From the NCBI RefSeq assembly GCF_019218265.1, contig NZ_JAHUZE010000009.1, forward strand, positions 1 through 34,505: a stretch of DNA of 34,505 bases. The letters run 5' to 3'. Made by a program: the position numbers and the translations under genes. Under the pieces are notes generated by a model. The model had not been told where the DNA came from and made no database searches. It saw only the letters and a program-made list of their open reading frames with translations. How positions within the stretch are numbered: position 1 is the first letter of the stretch; each line of letters starts with the position of its first letter. This DNA is from Maritimibacter dapengensis. Its GTDB lineage: Bacteria > Pseudomonadota > Alphaproteobacteria > Rhodobacterales > Rhodobacteraceae. Below, in pieces: positions 15,632 to 23,320 of this stretch.

Positions 15632-16912
15632 TTATTCCGCCGCTTCCGTCTTGCTCGACGTGTCCACCAGTGTTCGCCAATCGACGTCCTTAGGATACAC
15701 TCCCTCGTGAGAGGCGATTACCCTTTGCGGAATCTTCGAGTCGGTGCCGATTGCCTGGCCACCTTCGGCGACTTTCTTTGCCGCATCGGCCATGAGGCGG
15801 CGGAACTCGACAATCGCCAGGTCGGAGGCCCCAAGAATGTCCGTGTGACGCTGTACGCGGCTACCCATCGAAACCCACATCACAATATCTTCGTTCGGAA
15901 TGCCGTCCACGCCGGTAAAGTGGCCCTCTTTCATCCTTTCTCGGTCCTGCTTGAAGTCGTTCTCCAACGTCCGGAGAGAGCGCCATTTGTGGTCCACGTC
16001 CTCACCCGGTACGGCATGGGCAAACTTGCGCCACTCTTCAGTGGAGGGAACGTTCGGTCCGTCGAAGGCTATGAAGTGAAACGCTGTCTCATCGTCATTG
16101 ATCGGCACGATGACGCTGGCGACCCGGTAGTTGTTGTTCGGCGGAATCAGCGAATAATAGGGCGCGATAAATTCGGTGATCCGGAGATAGTTGTGCGTCT
16201 GAGCGTTTTTGATCGGCTTACGGATCGCCGCGTAATGGAAACCGTAGCTCGTGGTTTCAGTCTGCATACGCGGAGATTTGTCTGTCGATGGGCGGTACCA
16301 TGATTTGTCGTCCGCCGCGGCGCCCTCGACCCGTGCCGGAACCATATTCGAGGAATGGAGCGATGATGAATGCGCGCTATCGATCTGGCCCTCGTGAATC
16401 TGCGCCCAGTTGGCGGGCACGCGAATCTTCAGGATCGAAACTGGGGTGTCTTCGGTTGGCGCAAAGGCCGGCGGCTGGAACTCGGGCATATCATCTTTCT
16501 CGCCGAGCCAAGCCCAGACGAAGCCGCCCCACTCCCGCACGGGGTAGGAACGATGTTTGACCTTGTCCATCAATGGACTGCCTTCCGGCTCTGAAGACAT
16601 TGCGACGACATTGCCTTCAACATCCATCTTCCAGCCGTGATAGAGGCAGCGCAGCCCACATTCCTCGTTACGGCCATAGACCAGAGAGGCCTTTCTGTGC
16701 GGGCAAAGCTCATCCAGCATTCCCAGACGACCCTTGGTATCCCGGAACGCGACATAGCTTTCGCCGAGAACTTCGACTCGAAGCGGTTTGCCGTCCGACT
16801 CTTCAACCTCTTCGATCAGGCATACAGGCGTCCAATGCTGACGCATAAGTCGCGCCATCGGGGCATCCCCCGTTACGCGTGTAAGCAGTTCATTCTCTTC
16901 GGGTGTAAGCAT
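15632..16912 (-). CDS. pht3: Phthalate 4,5-dioxygenase, oxygenase component
   Basis: This 426-residue Rieske non-haem iron oxygenase would add dioxygen to phthalate to give the 4,5-cis-dihydrodiol. The Rieske ligands are C70-P-H72 and C89-L-Y-H92. The mononuclear iron site motif D178-x2-H181-x4-H186 lies in IDSAHSSSLH. The length is close to the phthalate dioxygenase oxygenase (about 440), and it lacks a beta subunit, as that homo-oligomeric class does. The start has GGAGGAG five bases upstream. It is the first gene of its unit with the FMN oxidase and has the operator at 16977-16990. The pht-type reductase, dehydrogenase and decarboxylase nearby support phthalate as substrate; a related aromatic acid cannot be excluded. 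Confidence 0.85.
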   Translation of the reverse strand: MLTPEENELLTRVTGDAPMARLMRQHWTPVCLIEEVEESDGKPLRVEVLGESYVAFRDTKGRLGMLDELCPHRKASLVYGRNEECGLRCLYHGWKMDVEGNVVAMSSEPEGSPLMDKVKHRSYPVREWGGFVWAWLGEKDDMPEFQPPAFAPTEDTPVSILKIRVPANWAQIHEGQIDSAHSSSLHSSNMVPARVEGAAADDKSWYRPSTDKSPRMQTETTSYGFHYAAIRKPIKNAQTHNYLRITEFIAPYYSLIPPNNNYRVASVIVPINDDETAFHFIAFDGPNVPSTEEWRKFAHAVPGEDVDHKWRSLRTLENDFKQDRERMKEGHFTGVDGIPNEDIVMWVSMGSRVQRHTDILGASDLAIVEFRRLMADAAKKVAEGGQAIGTDSKIPQRVIASHEGVYPKDVDWRTLVDTSSKTEAAE

Positions 16913-17223
16913 CTGGGCTCCTCCAATGGCATCCGACTCTTTCAGTGGATGAGTGGTTTTCGACCTCTCAACTATTCTTAGCTCTCTAAGTTTTATCTGT
17001 CAACGTAACCTGCCACTTTTTTTTCCCGCGTTGTAGGTATCGACCTAACTTGTTGTCCGAAATAGCGGGTTCTGAACTAGATCAAGCTGACGAGATCGCA
17101 AAACCGAGATACTTTCGCGCAATTGTGGTCCGGAACCTCCCCGACAGCGGCTTGCCGGGCCCGTCTCTGAGGTGTCATGGCAGCCAGCCTGTGCATAAGT
17201 CGCGGCAAGCGAACCATCTCGCT
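16913..17223. other. Intergenic region upstream of phthalate oxygenase
   Basis: This stretch of about 311 bp holds the oxygenase promoter and operator at its left side (16975-17003). The rest lies downstream of the TRAP-associated membrane protein. I see no further gene or strong terminator in it. Confidence 0.5.
16977..16990. promoter_or_regulatory. Operator CTTAG-CTCT-CTAAG in phthalate oxygenase promoter
   Basis: This perfect 5-bp inverted repeat sits between TTGACA (minus strand, 17003-16998) and TAAGAA (16980-16975), 17 nt apart. Its placement relative to the -35 is identical to that of the site at 14267-14280. Confidence 0.68.
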
Positions 17224-17799
17224 TCACCGTGTGAGCCATGGACGCAATCTCTTGCCCAGAAACGGCGCAACGTAGACACCGTTCACTCCGGTGAGCACCA
17301 GCGCAACAAGAAACAGAGACACGGGACCTGGAAGGTTTTGCGTGAGCGGTTGCAGCGCGTAGTAGATAAGGATCAGCAGGGGATAGACACCCAGCATGCT
17401 GGTGACCCAGGCCTTCCAATAGCGCGGCGCGGCTGGCGGTTTCGGGTCAGTACCGTTGGCCGGCACCTGGTGCCCTACAGTCACCGAAGCGAAGCTCAGC
17501 CTCTCTTCGAGATCATGGGCCAAGGCGGCCATTCCGTCTCGGAGCGAAACGGATGCTTCTTCCCCAAGCAAGGTCACCGAAAAGATGATCTGGTCAATGC
17601 CAGTCTGATTCTGTAGGGACATGCGAGCGTCAAATCGGTTCCAATCTAGGTGATACAGAGCGGCATCGTTTATCGCCTTCGCGACGACCGCGGCCTGTGC
17701 AAGGGGTGCTCTGATGGAAACCGACAGCTCGGGGATCGCGTCGGTGCCAATACTAAGCTGTTTTGGCCCAAGTTCTTCCGGCCCCGGTGTTTCATTCAT
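17224..17799 (-). CDS. Membrane-anchored protein resembling TM-type antibiotic-biosynthesis-monooxygenase proteins
   Basis: This protein of 191 residues starts at ATG 17797-17799 (GAGG eight bases upstream); a GTG at 17850 would add 17 residues. The N-terminal soluble part has the length and pattern of an ABM-like ferredoxin-fold domain (ELSVSIRAPLAQAAVVAKAIND, then QIIFSVTLLGEEASVSLRDGMAAL). The C-terminal part begins YWKAWVTSMLGVYPLLILIYYAL, followed by a second membrane helix and a basic end (RLRPWLTR). Two-helix tails of this pattern are known on ABM proteins. It lies downstream of the TAXI-TRAP permease on the same strand, with about 200 bp between them. It may serve the transport system or process an aromatic substrate at the membrane. 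No catalytic residues are assignable. Confidence 0.65.
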   Translation of the reverse strand: MNETPGPEELGPKQLSIGTDAIPELSVSIRAPLAQAAVVAKAINDAALYHLDWNRFDARMSLQNQTGIDQIIFSVTLLGEEASVSLRDGMAALAHDLEERLSFASVTVGHQVPANGTDPKPPAAPRYWKAWVTSMLGVYPLLILIYYALQPLTQNLPGPVSLFLVALVLTGVNGVYVAPFLGKRLRPWLTR

Positions 17800-17999
17800 T
17801 TCCTGAACCTCGAAATACTTTGCGCCGGTTGCGAAGTGATCAGCTCCCACCTATGGAAGTAGCCGCCTGTGTTCCGCGTCATAGGCCGACCGGCCCGGAC
17901 CAACCTTAAAAATTGGCCCAGGCCACATGCCGTCTCTGGGTTGAATCCCTCGATGACCAGACTGCGCTTCAATCGGGTCAACCTGCTGAGGCGCCACAG

Positions 18000-19904
18000 C
18001 TAGGCACTGTCCACGCGGGCGTTTTCTGTCGTGAATGCGATCTGCCGGAATAGCATTGCGACAATCACTAAAATACAGATCGCGGATACCGCCAAGTAAG
18101 GGCTTACGGCGCCAATCGCAGCGATTGGCAGTACGCCCCGTTCGACTGCACTGAGTTGCGTCTTGACCAAGCCTTCCAGAGAGGCTGCGACCGCGAGGGC
18201 TCCGGCAAACGCACCCACGACGGCCAAGGTGTTTGCCAGGGGGCCAAGTTCTAGGAGGATACCCGGGTTCCACACGAAGGCGAAGGGCAGCAGGAAGCCG
18301 ACGACGGCTAGCCGGACTGCAGAGAACGCGATCTTGAAGGGGTCTTCGTCGGCAATCGCTGAGGCCGCGATTGCAGCCACAGCAATCGGTGGCGTCAGTG
18401 CCGAGAGAATCGCGTAGTAGAGCAGAAACATCTGGCTCGGCAACGTCGGGAAACCGAGCTTTGCCAGCGCCGGTCCGACCAGCACGGCTGCCAGGATATA
18501 CGCACTGGGCGTTGGCATCCCGAGACCGAGAACAATCGTGACGACCGCGGCGATAACGAGTGTCAGCAGTGGTTGCATGTTGCTGACAGTCAAAATGACG
18601 TTCGCGGATTTCATTCCAAGGCCGGTCATCGACAAGCCGCCAATCACAAGACCGGCCGCGGCACAAGCGCCGGCGACTGGCAGAATCTGGAGCGTAGTCG
18701 CCCCCAGCCCTTCCACCAACTGCCACAGTGACAGCCGTGTGTCTTTCAGCATCATCGCGGACAGGATGGTTACCAGAACTCCGACACCGGCTGTGAAGGT
18801 CGGGGAATACCCCAGAATGAGGGCGACGATGATGCCGATGATCGGCAGCAGGAAAACCCATCCGGTCCTGAATGTTTCCTTTGCTGAAGGTATTTCGTCT
18901 GCAGAGGGTCGAAGGTTGTGCTTGACTGACCGGAAGTGAACCTGAGCGAAGACACCCGTGTAGTATAGAAGCGCCGGCACCAGAGCGGCGAGCACGATGG
19001 CGTTGTAGGAAATGCCGGAATACTCGGCCATGATGAAGGCTGCTGACCCCATGATCGGAGGCATCGCGCTTCCGCCAGACGACGCCGCGACTTCCACCGC
19101 CCCCGCGAACCGTGCCCGATAGCCGAGTCGCTTCATGACAGGGATCGTGATCGACCCCGTTGCAACAACATCGGATGTTGGGCTCCCGGACATCGTGCCG
19201 TACAGGCCCGACGAAATGATCGCGATTTTGGCGGGGCCGCCGCGCGCATTGCCGGTCACAAGCGCTGCAAGGTTGAAAAAGAAGTCCCCTCCCCCGGCCT
19301 TGGCCAGGAATGTTCCAAACATCACGAACAGGAAAACATAGCTGGCAACGACCTGAAGCGGCACGCCAAAAAGTCCATCGGTGGTGAAAACCAGAATATC
19401 CAAGAGATAGCTGAACTCGCTGACGCGATGCCCGAATGGCGGCGGCAGAAGAGAGCCAAACAGATTATAAATCAGGAAGAGGGCGACAACGCCGGTCAGG
19501 CCTAGGCCGGTGGTCCGGCGGGTCGCTTCGATGGTCAGAAACAACAAGGCTGAGCCAAAGAAAAACTGATCGGTTGTGAATTCGTCGAGTAGACTGATCC
19601 GGTCCGCAATCGCTCCCGAGGTCACGTAGAAATACACCCCTGTGGCCAGGCTCAGCGCAGAGAGAACCCAATCATAGATCGGAATGCTGTCCGGCGCGCG
19701 CGAGGTCGCGCCGATCGCGAGGAAGAGAATCGTGAAAATGCCCGATACGAACAGAATGCCCTGAATGAGCGGATCGGAGATGATGAAGAGGTTCGAGTGG
19801 ATTACCCAAACCGCGAATGCCGCCGCCAGAACCATGACGATGGTTCTCATCGGCGAGCCTAAATTTCTACGACGACCGGTTTCTGTAAGCGAAGGAAAAT
19901 TCAT
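18000..19904 (-). CDS. TRAP transporter permease, fused DctQM type (TAXI family)
   Basis: This 634-residue inner-membrane protein has many hydrophobic helices: an N-terminal DctQ-like part (about residues 20-160) fused to a DctM-like ion transporter part. Family motifs include GLYGTMSGSPTSDVVATGSITIP and the related GLGMPTPSAYILAA, as well as AASSGGSAMPPIMG. Fused permeases are typical of TAXI-TRAP systems, driven by an ion gradient. The binding protein is encoded just upstream at 20071-21060 in the same direction. The ATG at 19902-19904 has GGGG five bases upstream; an internal ATG at residue 19 is an alternative. Phthalate or a related aromatic carboxylate is the expected substrate from the surroundings, unproven. 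Confidence 0.92.
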   Translation of the reverse strand: MNFPSLTETGRRRNLGSPMRTIVMVLAAAFAVWVIHSNLFIISDPLIQGILFVSGIFTILFLAIGATSRAPDSIPIYDWVLSALSLATGVYFYVTSGAIADRISLLDEFTTDQFFFGSALLFLTIEATRRTTGLGLTGVVALFLIYNLFGSLLPPPFGHRVSEFSYLLDILVFTTDGLFGVPLQVVASYVFLFVMFGTFLAKAGGGDFFFNLAALVTGNARGGPAKIAIISSGLYGTMSGSPTSDVVATGSITIPVMKRLGYRARFAGAVEVAASSGGSAMPPIMGSAAFIMAEYSGISYNAIVLAALVPALLYYTGVFAQVHFRSVKHNLRPSADEIPSAKETFRTGWVFLLPIIGIIVALILGYSPTFTAGVGVLVTILSAMMLKDTRLSLWQLVEGLGATTLQILPVAGACAAAGLVIGGLSMTGLGMKSANVILTVSNMQPLLTLVIAAVVTIVLGLGMPTPSAYILAAVLVGPALAKLGFPTLPSQMFLLYYAILSALTPPIAVAAIAASAIADEDPFKIAFSAVRLAVVGFLLPFAFVWNPGILLELGPLANTLAVVGAFAGALAVAASLEGLVKTQLSAVERGVLPIAAIGAVSPYLAVSAICILVIVAMLFRQIAFTTENARVDSA

Positions 19905-20020
19905 GTAGACCCCGTATAAGGCAGAGAAGAGAAAGAACCGCGATGTATGGGCCGCGCGATGACATGACGTGACATCTCACGTAGCCACCGCGGGGCATTG
20001 CTCTGTGCAGTCCATGAGTG

Positions 20021-20053
20021 GGCCGGCGCGTGTCGTTGCAGCGCGCGCCGGCC
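20021..20053 (-). other. Strong hairpin between TRAP binding protein and permease genes
   Basis: GGCCGGCGCG (20021-20030) and CGCGCCGGCC (20044-20053) form a perfect 10-bp GC stem with a 13-nt loop and no U-run. Such stems after binding-protein genes often stabilise the upstream message or partly attenuate the permease, giving more binding protein than permease. Confidence 0.6.
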
Positions 20054-20070
20054 GGATCGCGGGATCGACC

Positions 20071-21060
20071 TTACTTGAGCAGACCCAGTTCCTTGTAGGC
20101 ACGCTCCGCACCAGGATGGAACGGCAGCGTGGTCTGCGACGTCAGAAGTTCCGGTGTGAGCGCCTGCATCGCCTTATGCACGCCGCGGATCTCGTCGATA
20201 TTGGACGCGATGCTCTTTGCGAGCATGTAGCCAGTTTCTTCCGGCAGTACATCGGAAGTGATTACCATCGCACCCAGTGCGAGCGTGACGACATCTTCGG
20301 TCTGGTTCTTGTAGCTGTCGGCTGGAATTGTGAACGTGCCGGTTCCGAAACGCTCGTTGGTCGCAGCGATGATGTTTTCGGGAACGCTGAGCAACACGAC
20401 GTCATTGCCCTCGTCAACTTTACGGAACGACGAATGTCCGATGAAAATGCCGTTGATCACCATATCGGTGCGGCCGTCTGCAATCAGATCTGCTTGCTGT
20501 GACGAACCACCGCGGACAAGCACGCCGCCATTGGACTCGATCGTGGCTTCGTCGTAGCCCGCCTCTTCGAGCATGAAGGTCGTGATGTTGGCGACGATGT
20601 TCCCGGCATTGTTGTTCGCAACACGGATCGCCGCGCCGGACGTCGCGAGGTCGTCAATGCTGTCGATGCCATATTCTTCGGCAAGAGACTTCTTGATGAA
20701 GAAGTGCATCGGCGCCCAGTTGTACATGTAGCCGATGGCTTGAAGGTTCTCGATCGGCGCGTCAAACGGTTCGTCCCCTGCGAGGGCCAGCTTGATCTCG
20801 GCATCATGTGCCATCCCCAGGTCGGTCCGTTCACGGCCCAGAAGGCCGATGTTCGCAAAGCCACCACCGGTGGCCTGATAAGTCACCACGCCGCTCGGGT
20901 CATCCGCCTTGACGGCACGGTCAATACCAGCGCCCAGAAGCGACCAAAGCCCCGAGGGACTGCCGCCTGAAAGGGTCACATTAACGCTTTCTGCGGAAGC
21001 AGCGCTCGAAAGGACCGCGACGCCGATCGATGCGGCAACGGCTTTGATTGGAAATTTCAT
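20071..21060 (-). CDS. TAXI-family TRAP transporter solute-binding protein
   Basis: This 329-residue periplasmic binding protein has a Sec signal peptide MKFPIKAVAASIGVAVLSSAASA, with cleavage likely after residue 23. The mature start VNVTLSGGSPSGLWSLLGAGIDRAV matches the TAXI (TRAP-associated extracytoplasmic immunogenic) family, as does ATGGGFANIGLLGRERTDLGMAHDAE. The start has GGGAGG five bases upstream. It is the first gene of the uptake operon with the fused permease at 18000. The upstream region carries an operator-like site at 21094-21107, matching those of the phthalate units. TAXI proteins bind organic acids; an aromatic dicarboxylate is the best guess here. Confidence 0.92.
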   Translation of the reverse strand: MKFPIKAVAASIGVAVLSSAASAESVNVTLSGGSPSGLWSLLGAGIDRAVKADDPSGVVTYQATGGGFANIGLLGRERTDLGMAHDAEIKLALAGDEPFDAPIENLQAIGYMYNWAPMHFFIKKSLAEEYGIDSIDDLATSGAAIRVANNNAGNIVANITTFMLEEAGYDEATIESNGGVLVRGGSSQQADLIADGRTDMVINGIFIGHSSFRKVDEGNDVVLLSVPENIIAATNERFGTGTFTIPADSYKNQTEDVVTLALGAMVITSDVLPEETGYMLAKSIASNIDEIRGVHKAMQALTPELLTSQTTLPFHPGAERAYKELGLLK

Positions 21061-21371
21061 ATCTTCCTCCCTGTTTTGCAGTAGACATCTAATATTAGAT
21101 ATCTATCTTTAAGGCTACTAGTCTATCCACTCGCACCCGTCAACCCTGATTGATGTCGAGGCAATCGCGCAGCGAAAGCCATTCAGGACACAGTTCCTGA
21201 CCCGGAACACGCCGAAGCCGTGTGTCCGGCGTAGGTGCTTTGACGTGACGCACTATCAACCCGTGGAGCCCCGGAGCAGCAGGCCTCAAACCCCCGCCCC
21301 CATAGGCTCTCTATGTCCGCCACCGCCATTGAATGGCCCGCGCCGGACCCTCGGCACGCATGGCTCGCGAT
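21061..21371. other. Intergenic region between TRAP binding protein and MarR
   Basis: This 311-bp stretch holds the operator-like site (21094-21107) and an imperfect hairpin (21202-21229, CCGGAACACG with TGTGTCCGG) that may end the MarR transcript. It also holds one arm of an inverted repeat flanking the MarR gene (21328-21346). No gene is seen. Confidence 0.45.
21094..21107. promoter_or_regulatory. Operator-like site ATTAG-ATAT-CTATC upstream of TRAP binding protein
   Basis: It contains the 10-bp palindrome TAGATATCTA, matching the TTAG-N4-CTA core of the four other sites. It also overlaps a second palindrome, ATCTAATATTAGAT (21087-21100). It lies 34 bp before the start codon, downstream of a possible TTGACG -35 on the minus strand. 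Confidence 0.45.
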
Positions 21372-21929
21372 TCAGTTTGCTGTGTTGCCCTTGGTCGGGG
21401 GAACACGGACCCCTCTGGCGGCCGCATCCTGTTCGTCATTTTCGAGGTTCCGGATCATCACGGCAAGTGCGTGTCGCAAGTCTTCCTGAGCTTTCTTGGA
21501 CAGTCCCGCCATCGCTGCATCGTTCACTTCGAGCGCCAGAGGTTCGAGAACGTCGCGCAGCTCCAAGCCCTTCCGCGTCAGAAACGCGTGCTGGCGCCGT
21601 TTGTTGCCCTCGACGTTGCGTCGCTCTATGAAACCCAATTCTTCCATTTTGATGAGCGCGGTGTGGGCGGTGGGTTCGGTGAGATGCGCCCGGTCGCTCA
21701 GTTCGCGTTGCGACAACCCGTCTTCCTGCCAGAGGATGCGCAGGAAAATCCACTGACCGAACGTAACATTTTCCGTTTGCAGTCGAAGTTGAAGCGCCCG
21801 GTTGAACCCGCGGGCCGCCAGTCGTACCAGCCGGGCCATGCGCTCGTCGGGTTGGACAGGTACGTGGCTTGATTGCTTTTCTTTCATCGCATCGCTCACG
21901 GCCTGTCTCCACACATGGTTTTTATCCAA
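21372..21929 (-). CDS. MarR-family regulator, likely repressor of the phthalate/TRAP regulon
   Basis: This 185-residue MarR protein has its winged helix at about residues 60-125 (FGQWIFLRILWQEDGLSQRELSDRAHLTEPTAHTALIKMEELGFI, then wing RRNVEGNKRRQHAFLTRKGLELRDVL). The start is the ATG at 21927-21929; an ATG 14 codons later is an alternative. Eighteen bases upstream lies ACTTGATAGCTAAG, of which GATAGCTAAG is identical to the site in the phthalate reductase promoter. The simplest model is autoregulation plus repression of the phthalate units, the TRAP operon and the aldehyde dehydrogenase-nadC unit, relieved by an aromatic ligand. This is inference from shared sites. The gene is flanked by an inverted repeat. 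Confidence 0.88.
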   Translation of the reverse strand: MDKNHVWRQAVSDAMKEKQSSHVPVQPDERMARLVRLAARGFNRALQLRLQTENVTFGQWIFLRILWQEDGLSQRELSDRAHLTEPTAHTALIKMEELGFIERRNVEGNKRRQHAFLTRKGLELRDVLEPLALEVNDAAMAGLSKKAQEDLRHALAVMIRNLENDEQDAAARGVRVPPTKGNTAN

Positions 21930-22285
21930 ACAGCGCGCCCGCCCGGACTTGATAGCTAAGAACTCCAGAGTTGTGGCGCGCGCAACATAGGTGCCGAGCC
22001 TTGGTACAAAGTCAAGACATGGAAGCCGGGGTGCCTATCGTTGGGCCCGAGTATGGACTTTCTTCCGGGGTGGTTTTGCCCCTGTGTCGGGATTGTGCGC
22101 CGGTTGCTTTCCAGTACGCGACCATCATGCGCCGACACCTGCCTTGCACCACTGTGCCGCACAGCGCCGGGCAACCGTTGTGTAACGCCTCCGGCAAACC
22201 CGGCGCGGTTCACGGCCATTCAATAGGTGCAAGGAACATAGGCTCTGCAGTTCGGCTGTGCACACCGTTCGCGCGGAGGGGTTGG
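21930..22285. other. Intergenic region upstream of MarR
   Basis: This 356-bp stretch contains the operator at 21947-21960 and the right arm of the inverted repeat (22200-22224). The middle part (22000-22200) shows no recognisable gene on either strand; short frames there look random. It may be old mobile-element debris. Confidence 0.4.
21947..21960. promoter_or_regulatory. Operator ACTTG-ATAG-CTAAG upstream of MarR
   Basis: It shares the 10-mer GATAGCTAAG exactly with the reductase promoter site (14271-14280). It is 18 bp before the MarR start, as expected for autoregulation. Confidence 0.6.
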
Positions 22286-23320
22286 TCAGTTCAGATCGTT
22301 CAACTTTTGTCGCCAGCGTTCCACCACATCGGGGTTCCTGACATATGTCGGCAGATCACCTTTCATGATGCGTGTTGCGTTTTCGACGAGGACGTCGGGC
22401 ATGACCGTGTAGAGATCAATGGTGTGGCCCAGGATATGCGGGGTGAGGATCACCCGGTCGAGGCCGCGCAGCGGGTGGTCGGCGGGCAGCGGTTCGGTTT
22501 CCGTCACGTCCAGCCCCGCACCGGCCAGGTGTCCTGCTGTCATCACCCGCACCAGCGCATCCTCGTCAATGAGACCCCCGCGCGAGGTGTTGATCAGAAC
22601 CGCATTTGTCTTCATCGCGCGCAGTTCCGCCTCGGCAATCATGCCTCGCGTCTGCGCGTTGAGCGGCACATGCAGGCTGACCACATCGGACGTGGTCAGC
22701 AGCGCGTCGCGCTCCACCAACCGTACGCCCGCGGGTGCGGTGTCAGGTGTCAGGAACGGATCGTGCACCAGGATCTGTGCCGGCTCGAACGCCAGCAGTC
22801 GCTCGATCACCCCGGCCCCAATCCGGCCAGACCCGATCAGGCCGATCGTCCGGCCCCGCACCATCCGCGCATACATCTGCTGCGGCCGGCCCGCATTTTC
22901 GCGTAGCAGGCGTTCGGATTCATGCAGCCGGTACAGCAGCACCAGCATCAGCATCACTGTCGCCTCTGACATCGCCAGAAAGTTCTCGGGCGTTGCACCA
23001 TTGGCCACGATCAGACCACGCGCGGCACAGGCCTCCAGATCGACCGCATCCACCCCGATCGTCGGAAAGACCAGCGCCCGCAGCCGTGGTGAGGCATCCA
23101 GATCCGCCTCGCTCAGCCGCGACCGCGAGCTGGCCACGATGATATCAACGTCCGACAGCAGCGCCTGCCGTTGCTCTTCCGTCAGCCGCAGCGGAACACC
23201 CGGGGTGATCTGGGGGCCGCGAACGACCTCCCAGCCTTCGGCCCGCAGCCGATCCGTTGCGGTGTCCAACACCTCTTCCAGCACAGGATCCTGCGCAATA
23301 TAGATCTTCGGGGTCATCAT
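22286..23320 (-). CDS. D-2-hydroxyacid dehydrogenase, NAD-dependent
   Basis: This 344-residue protein of the D-isomer-specific 2-hydroxyacid dehydrogenase family interconverts a 2-oxoacid and a D-2-hydroxyacid. The NAD motif GLIGSGRIGAGV lies near residue 158. The catalytic Arg is in NTSRGGLID, the Glu in DVTETEPLP and the His in LTPHILGHT. The start overlaps the stop of the ThDP enzyme gene by one base (TGATG), so the two are co-translated. Paired with a 2-oxoacid decarboxylase-type enzyme, it probably handles the same 2-oxoacid. Two ATGs in a row begin the gene; the first has GGAG five bases away. The exact substrate, such as glyoxylate, an aryl 2-oxoacid or phosphoglycerate-like acids, is not visible. 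Confidence 0.86.
   Translation of the reverse strand: MMTPKIYIAQDPVLEEVLDTATDRLRAEGWEVVRGPQITPGVPLRLTEEQRQALLSDVDIIVASSRSRLSEADLDASPRLRALVFPTIGVDAVDLEACAARGLIVANGATPENFLAMSEATVMLMLVLLYRLHESERLLRENAGRPQQMYARMVRGRTIGLIGSGRIGAGVIERLLAFEPAQILVHDPFLTPDTAPAGVRLVERDALLTTSDVVSLHVPLNAQTRGMIAEAELRAMKTNAVLINTSRGGLIDEDALVRVMTAGHLAGAGLDVTETEPLPADHPLRGLDRVILTPHILGHTIDLYTVMPDVLVENATRIMKGDLPTYVRNPDVVERWRQKLNDLN

Larger units (their letters stand above)
21328..22224. repeat. Inverted repeat flanking the MarR gene
   Basis: The left arm ATTGAATGGCC plus CGCGCCGG (21328-21346) recurs inverted at 22200-22224, with six extra bases between the two blocks. The 10-mer CATAGGCTCT also occurs in direct orientation just outside both arms (21301-21310 and 22237-22246). 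This could be the scar of a small mobile element carrying or abutting the regulator gene, but no transposase is visible. Confidence 0.35.

Noticed and set aside
17851-18861. 336-codon frame on the minus strand
   Set aside because: It is another frame of the TRAP permease gene, low in hydrophobic helices and rich in Arg and Cys; the permease frame is unmistakable.
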